From: Dimargaris cristalligena | Lineage: Eukaryota > Kickxellomycota > Dimargaritomycetes > Dimargaritales > Dimargaritaceae | Length of the DNA stretch: 26,098 bases | Reading direction: 5' to 3' | NCBI GenBank assembly: GCA_027576995.1 | Contig: JANBQC010000404.1 | Coordinates: forward strand, 1-26,098 | Shown here: one piece after another, positions 22,334 through 26,098 of the stretch | Position numbering within the stretch: the stretch's first letter is position 1 | Layout: each line of letters begins with the position of its first letter | Notes under the pieces: model-generated | The model's input: the letters and a program-made list of their open reading frames with translations, nothing else | Told to the model about the DNA's origin: nothing | Database searches by the model: none | Translations under genes and position numbers: made by a program

Positions 22334-23631
22334 TCACTGCTTCTCTTCTCTTCCACCCCCCCCCCTCCCTCGTCTTCTGTCACTCACCATGGGGGACGAC
22401 CACAAGGCATTCTCCCAAAATTGGCTAATGCTTTTGTACCCCCCTTTCCCTTCCCCCCTCACCAGTACTACCCAGGTGATGGATGGTGGGTCTTTAGTCG
22501 CGAAAGAGCACTTGAGGCCCCCTTACTCTGATCAGCCCTTATTCCAAATTACTGTAATTTCTATACCAATGCGTTTGTGGCTGTTTCAAAGATTGGGCTT
22601 TGGTAGTCAGATGGTAAGATTGATGCCGTGTCAAGAGTCAACTACCCAGCCGCATGAAACAGAAGTAGGCACCCCGCCAAGCCGATTTGGCATGCTCCCG
22701 CGAAGCTCCACCCATTTCCCCTAACCTGCGTTGGGGAGAGTCGCACAGTTGATCTTAATTCAACTTTGACATTTTATGGTTATATTGGACGAAGGAAATG
22801 GCAATATTGGAAATTGCCTATAAGCCGTCGTAGCAAGCCCCAATAAAAATTAAAATACCCCGACATTAACGGCATTTCTACTCATGTCCGTATGGATTTA
22901 CCCTAGTCACCGCCCTGTCTTCCAAACGACTCCTATGGGTAGTTGGAAATACCAAAGTAGGCCCAATGTTCCGCGGGATTTTAAAGAAAAGGCCATTTTC
23001 GAAGCGAGCTATATGACACTGTTGCTGTGACAGGATTTCACTTGCCTATGGAATGGTGTCGGCTGCTTGCCTGGGGGACCAAAGTCGGGGGGGGGGGGGT
23101 CAATATCCTGCGACTAGTTTGAATGAATATAGCTGCAATATTGGCGCAATCTAGGGCGAGTTTAATCTACAATCAACGACCAACACTAATATATACCCAT
23201 CTATTTAATCTTTAGAGCAGTCTACAACTAAATTCGGTTAATCTCCGCTCCCCCTGCTGGTAATTTACCCCCAGAGCCGTCGCTTAGGGCGAGGTCTATC
23301 GTCCAATTCGATTGACTAAAATAGGTGCCTAGTGGGATCTATAGGGCCCATTAGAGATCTGCTTGGGCTACCTTGCTTGTCCTACACAGCGACAGCCGTT
23401 GGCCCTACCTATCTGCATGGTAAGACAAGGGCCTGTCGCGTACTGGAGCGAATGGAAATGGGTAAAAGCTCATATTCGTGAACCATCCGCGAACGGCACA
23501 TGGCTAATGATAGGAGTAACTGTATTCATTGTATTCGTTGTCCACAGCGGCCGTGTCTTTTGGGGATTCATTGGCCAGCGTGGGGTATCTTTTTTATTCT
23601 CAAAGTATTTCCTATTTGCTCTGCCAGCGAT
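22334..23631. other. Intergenic region, no supported gene
   Basis: This follows PEX7. An ATG-initiated 111-codon frame at 22389-22724 begins in a fair context but has no recognisable domain and lies where the PEX7 3' UTR is expected. A further frame ending at 23686 has a hydrophobic stretch but overlaps the promoter of the next gene. AATAAA near 22841 is a possible polyadenylation signal. C10 (22356-22365) and G13 (23087-23099) homopolymers are present. Confidence 0.55.
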
Positions 23632-23640
23632 TATAAATAG
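23632..23640 (+). promoter_or_regulatory. TATA box of secreted-protein gene
   Basis: TATAAATAG matches the TATA consensus (TATAWAWR) exactly and lies 158 bases upstream of the ATG at 23790. This implies a transcript starting near 23665 with a leader of about 125 bases. It is the clearest core promoter in the window. The conserved genes have weaker or no TATA elements, which fits a regulated accessory gene. Confidence 0.6.
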
Positions 23641-23789
23641 GGAACATCCCCGCTGCATCGGCTCCTCTATCTGCGAGTTTCCCTAATCCTTGTTCCCGCC
23701 CGCAACCCTTGGCTTCACTTCATTTACCTTATTTGCTTTTGTTCTTCCCTGCCTACGCATGCAAGGCGTCGGCTTTTTGCCCGTTCACA

Positions 23790-24905
23790 ATGCGTTTTAA
23801 TCCGTTCCTTATACTATCCTTGGGGTTAGTCTTTTCACTGCCCCATGAAGTGTACGGCAACATATTTACACGTATTTGGAACCCCTCGCCCAATGGATTT
23901 CGCCAATCTTTCCGTAGAACCAGAGTGCCCCAAATTACACCGGAAGCCCGTAATGAGGTAAAAAAACTATCGCCTATTCGCTAGAAATGCCACATTCCAG
24001 CGGGGGTCCCTGACGTATTTTTCACCTCTTCGCACCACTTCTCCAGTGCCGAACTCATGTTTAATACCACATTACCCAAACCGAACCTATTTGTACAGCG
24101 AGTTTCGATTTTTCTAAACGCTTCCATCTCCCATATGTATCATTACTCTATACCATTCATACTATAGGGTCGAGATCTCGTTAAACGACTATTTTCCCCC
24201 AATGATGAGGTCCAGTTTAATTCCGACGACGCCAATGCGCTAAAGGGCATTTTGCCAAATTTAAATAACGCCGACTGGTACTCAATATACCTCGAGCGTT
24301 TTGAAAGCCAGCACCGCTGTATGAACAAGCCCATTATTCTTGTTGAAATCCCCCCCACAGATCCTCGATTTCGTCCCCAGAGTCCCCTGGCCCACCTAAT
24401 AAAACTCCACCAAACCCTGCTGGCTCTCGACATTCACCACCACTTACTCGACTGGGAATCCTCTACGCAGCAGCCCTCCAGACCCGGTGCGACGACCTTC
24501 AACCAGCGTTCACGCTTCACGCTCTCCCAGTTGGATTTTGAGAATATGTTGACCACGGCCGTGTACCTAGAGAACCTCGATGCCATCCAACTGCTCTTGG
24601 CTACCGACCGCCGGCCACTGTGGGTCTCGGAAGAATTTGTTCTCGGGCGGTATTTAATGGCGGTACGGGTGGCCCATTACCCGACCGCCCAGTCTCTTTT
24701 GGACTATCTGGTGGCATCGGCCGTCCCATTGGTAAAGCGCCTGGTCAACTTAAATCGTCCTGAACCGGTCGCAGCTTTTTCTATGCGTTTGTTGGTGGGC
24801 CCCACCAGTGAGGATTTGACTAAACTAGGGTTACCATTAAACTACCGGTATGCCGCTTTGGATAATGACAATGGTCCACCCATCCGAGTGAAAGAGGGGT
24901 GCTAG
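23790..24905 (+). CDS. Secreted protein with ankyrin-like helices, unknown function
   Basis: I do not recognise this family. Exon 1 is 23790-23957 and exon 2 is 24168-24905. The phase-0 intron (210 bases) has a GTAAAA donor and an ACTATAG acceptor. The product is 301 residues. It opens with a textbook signal peptide: Met-Arg, a hydrophobic core FLILSLGLVFSL, and likely cleavage after VYG at residue 23. No later membrane segment or KDEL-type retention signal is seen. The mature protein has only two cysteines, Cys107 and the last residue Cys301, so one disulfide is possible. Residues about 185-200 (TTAVYLENLDAIQLLLA) and 214-237 (VLGRYLMAVRVAHYPTAQSL) have the helix-turn-helix rhythm of degenerate ankyrin repeats. 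Arg/Phe-rich segment 25-45 may be a propeptide-like stretch. The ATG at 23790 is the first after a good TATA box. An extracellular or effector-like role is inference. Alternatives are a vacuolar or cell-wall protein. Confidence 0.72.
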
Positions 24906-24915
24906 TCACCCTACA

Positions 24916-24931
24916 ATATAGATATCTATAT
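24916..24931. other. 16-bp perfect palindrome after stop codon
   Basis: ATATAGATATCTATAT is perfectly self-complementary and starts 10 bases beyond the TAG of the secreted-protein gene, running into a further TATATAA stretch. It may belong to the 3' end-formation region. It may equally be chance in AT-rich DNA. Confidence 0.5.
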
Positions 24932-25816
24932 ATATAATTTGAGAGACTCGTATAACGATTTGACCTAACTGCAAAGGGAGTATCTGTATTTGATTATTAG
25001 TATCGGTTTCATCAAACGGCTTCTTTGATAAGCAGCCGGATTAAACAGTCGCAGAGACCTTATGAATTTAGGAAGAGTCGCTGTGTATAATTCAATCATT
25101 AGAGAAAGGGTATACCATTAATTATTCCCCGGTGGTCTCCCATCTATATATTGATATAATTGCCAGCCGCATTACTAAGTGAAGTCAATGAGATGTTCTT
25201 TAGAAAGTCACATATGACCATGGTTATAAATTTAATAAAAGTATTGTCCAACCCCAGCACCATTTTCTTCATTACACTCGCAATTCTTGTCTATATTATA
25301 TGGTTCTATGGTCCAGCTGGCTAACTTTGGTTAGTCGTCAATGCCATTTGGTTATAGTTCACACCACCTATTTCTATTTTATCTGTGGTAAGATTGTAAT
25401 GGCACTGGTAATCATTTGAATTCGACACCCCGTTTATTCAGCTTAATTCTGTAAATAAATACCCAAAATTCAGTTGCGGTCACCTGGCTCCTTGTAAAAT
25501 TATGAATATATATTAATTAATCACGTAAAACTGGTGTGGTGTAGCAGCGGATATAATAACAGTAGCAATAATAGGCGTGAATGCCTTACAATCGAATTTA
25601 AAGATGCAGTAAAATCGAACCTTAAGAATAACTAATACAACTGTAGGCAAAACTGCCAGTGCATTTCAGAAGAATGAAAAAAGAGATGTTTTATTAAGAG
25701 CTGCAATTCTTGAAGGTATTTATACTTATGAGGTGGTTCAAGTCCACCCTGTATAGTCTTACTACTCGAATTGATTAATAATAATGAGTTTACGAATATA
25801 TCTAGTTAATGATGAT

Positions 25817-25845
25817 ATCAAATACAAATGCAAGTAGTATTTGAT
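25817..25845. other. Small hairpin in AT-rich DNA
   Basis: Perfect 9-bp arms ATCAAATAC (25817-25825) and GTATTTGAT (25837-25845) flank an 11-base loop. No flanking gene or T-run suggests a role. Confidence 0.4.
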
Positions 25846-26098
25846 GTATCTCTCACTTACTATGATATTGCAAGGCTATAAAATGATAAATCAGGACTTC
25901 ACTGATAAAAGGATATAAATAGAAATTGATTAATAAGGGAATACTACGGTCGACTAAGTGATCTCAGGTCCTACCACAATAAAACCTGTTGTGCAGCGAT
26001 GGGAAAAACTTAATAAAGCGTAATGAATAATAAGTCCCGACGGCTATAGAAATAGCGAAAATTGCCTAAACACTAGTTAATAATAATCAATAATCTGA

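Larger units (their letters stand above)
24906..26098. other. AT-rich region without a gene
   Basis: The right end of the window is distinctly AT-rich and has no open frame of note on either strand. It contains a perfect 16-bp palindrome just after the secreted-protein stop (24916-24931) and a 9-bp hairpin (25817-25845). A tRNA T-arm look-alike occurs at 25732-25748, but no acceptor stem or D-arm accompanies it. Confidence 0.6.

Noticed and set aside
22389..22724. 111-codon ATG frame after PEX7
   Set aside because: No recognisable domain, odd composition, and it lies in the probable PEX7 3' untranslated region.
23419..23686. Plus-strand frame with a hydrophobic segment before the secreted-protein gene
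   Set aside because: It overlaps the TATA box and leader of the next gene and has no homology I can name, so chance is likelier.
25732..25748. GGTGGTTCAAGTCCACC, a perfect tRNA T-arm look-alike with a B-box match
   Set aside because: The bases after it (CTGTATA) have no pairing partner about 65 bases upstream, no D-arm or A box is present, and the putative anticodon stem does not pair with a 7-base loop.
1..26098. CRISPR array, insertion sequence or bacterial operon
   Set aside because: No spaced direct repeats and no transposase. Introns and eukaryotic protein families show nuclear fungal DNA.

Overview
The window looks like nuclear DNA of a fungus, probably an early-diverging, zygomycete-type lineage. 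That placement is inferred from protein content and intron style, and the genus is not resolved. Four protein genes can be supported. All contain spliceosomal introns with GTAAGT, GTAGGT, GTACGT or GTAAAA donors. Genes are GC-rich and separated by long, lower-GC spacers. No rRNA, tRNA, CRISPR array, insertion sequence or intact transposon was found.

Layout. Positions 1-3619 hold no gene I can support, only a 75-bp tandem duplication and a short TTTGRG hexamer array. The minus strand from 11703 down to about 3867 (possibly 3620) encodes a giant Iml1/DEPDC5 orthologue of about 2,500 residues, the scaffold subunit of the SEACIT/GATOR1 GAP complex. A spacer of about 4.6 kb (11704-16362) separates it from the divergent plus-strand genes. 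The spacer contains a cluster of small hairpins, two adjacent 14-bp perfect palindromes and a long pyrimidine-rich stretch leading into the next gene. At 16363-19087 a three-exon plus-strand gene encodes a RhoGAP of the fungal Sac7/Bag7 type. At 20758-22333 a three-exon plus-strand gene encodes Pex7, the WD40 receptor for PTS2 peroxisomal proteins. At 23790-24905 a two-exon plus-strand gene, behind a clear TATA box, encodes a 301-residue secreted protein with faint ankyrin-like helices and no family I recognise. The remainder (24906-26098) is AT-rich and empty apart from small palindromes.

How the genes relate. Three are conserved housekeeping functions: nutrient control of TORC1, Rho GTPase shut-off in actin and cell-wall control, and peroxisomal import. 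The secreted protein is the accessory element. Nothing indicates that the four act as one system or are co-transcribed. I worked out exon boundaries by hand from splice motifs, reading phase and remembered family architecture. All phases close, except that the last Iml1 exon is uncertain.
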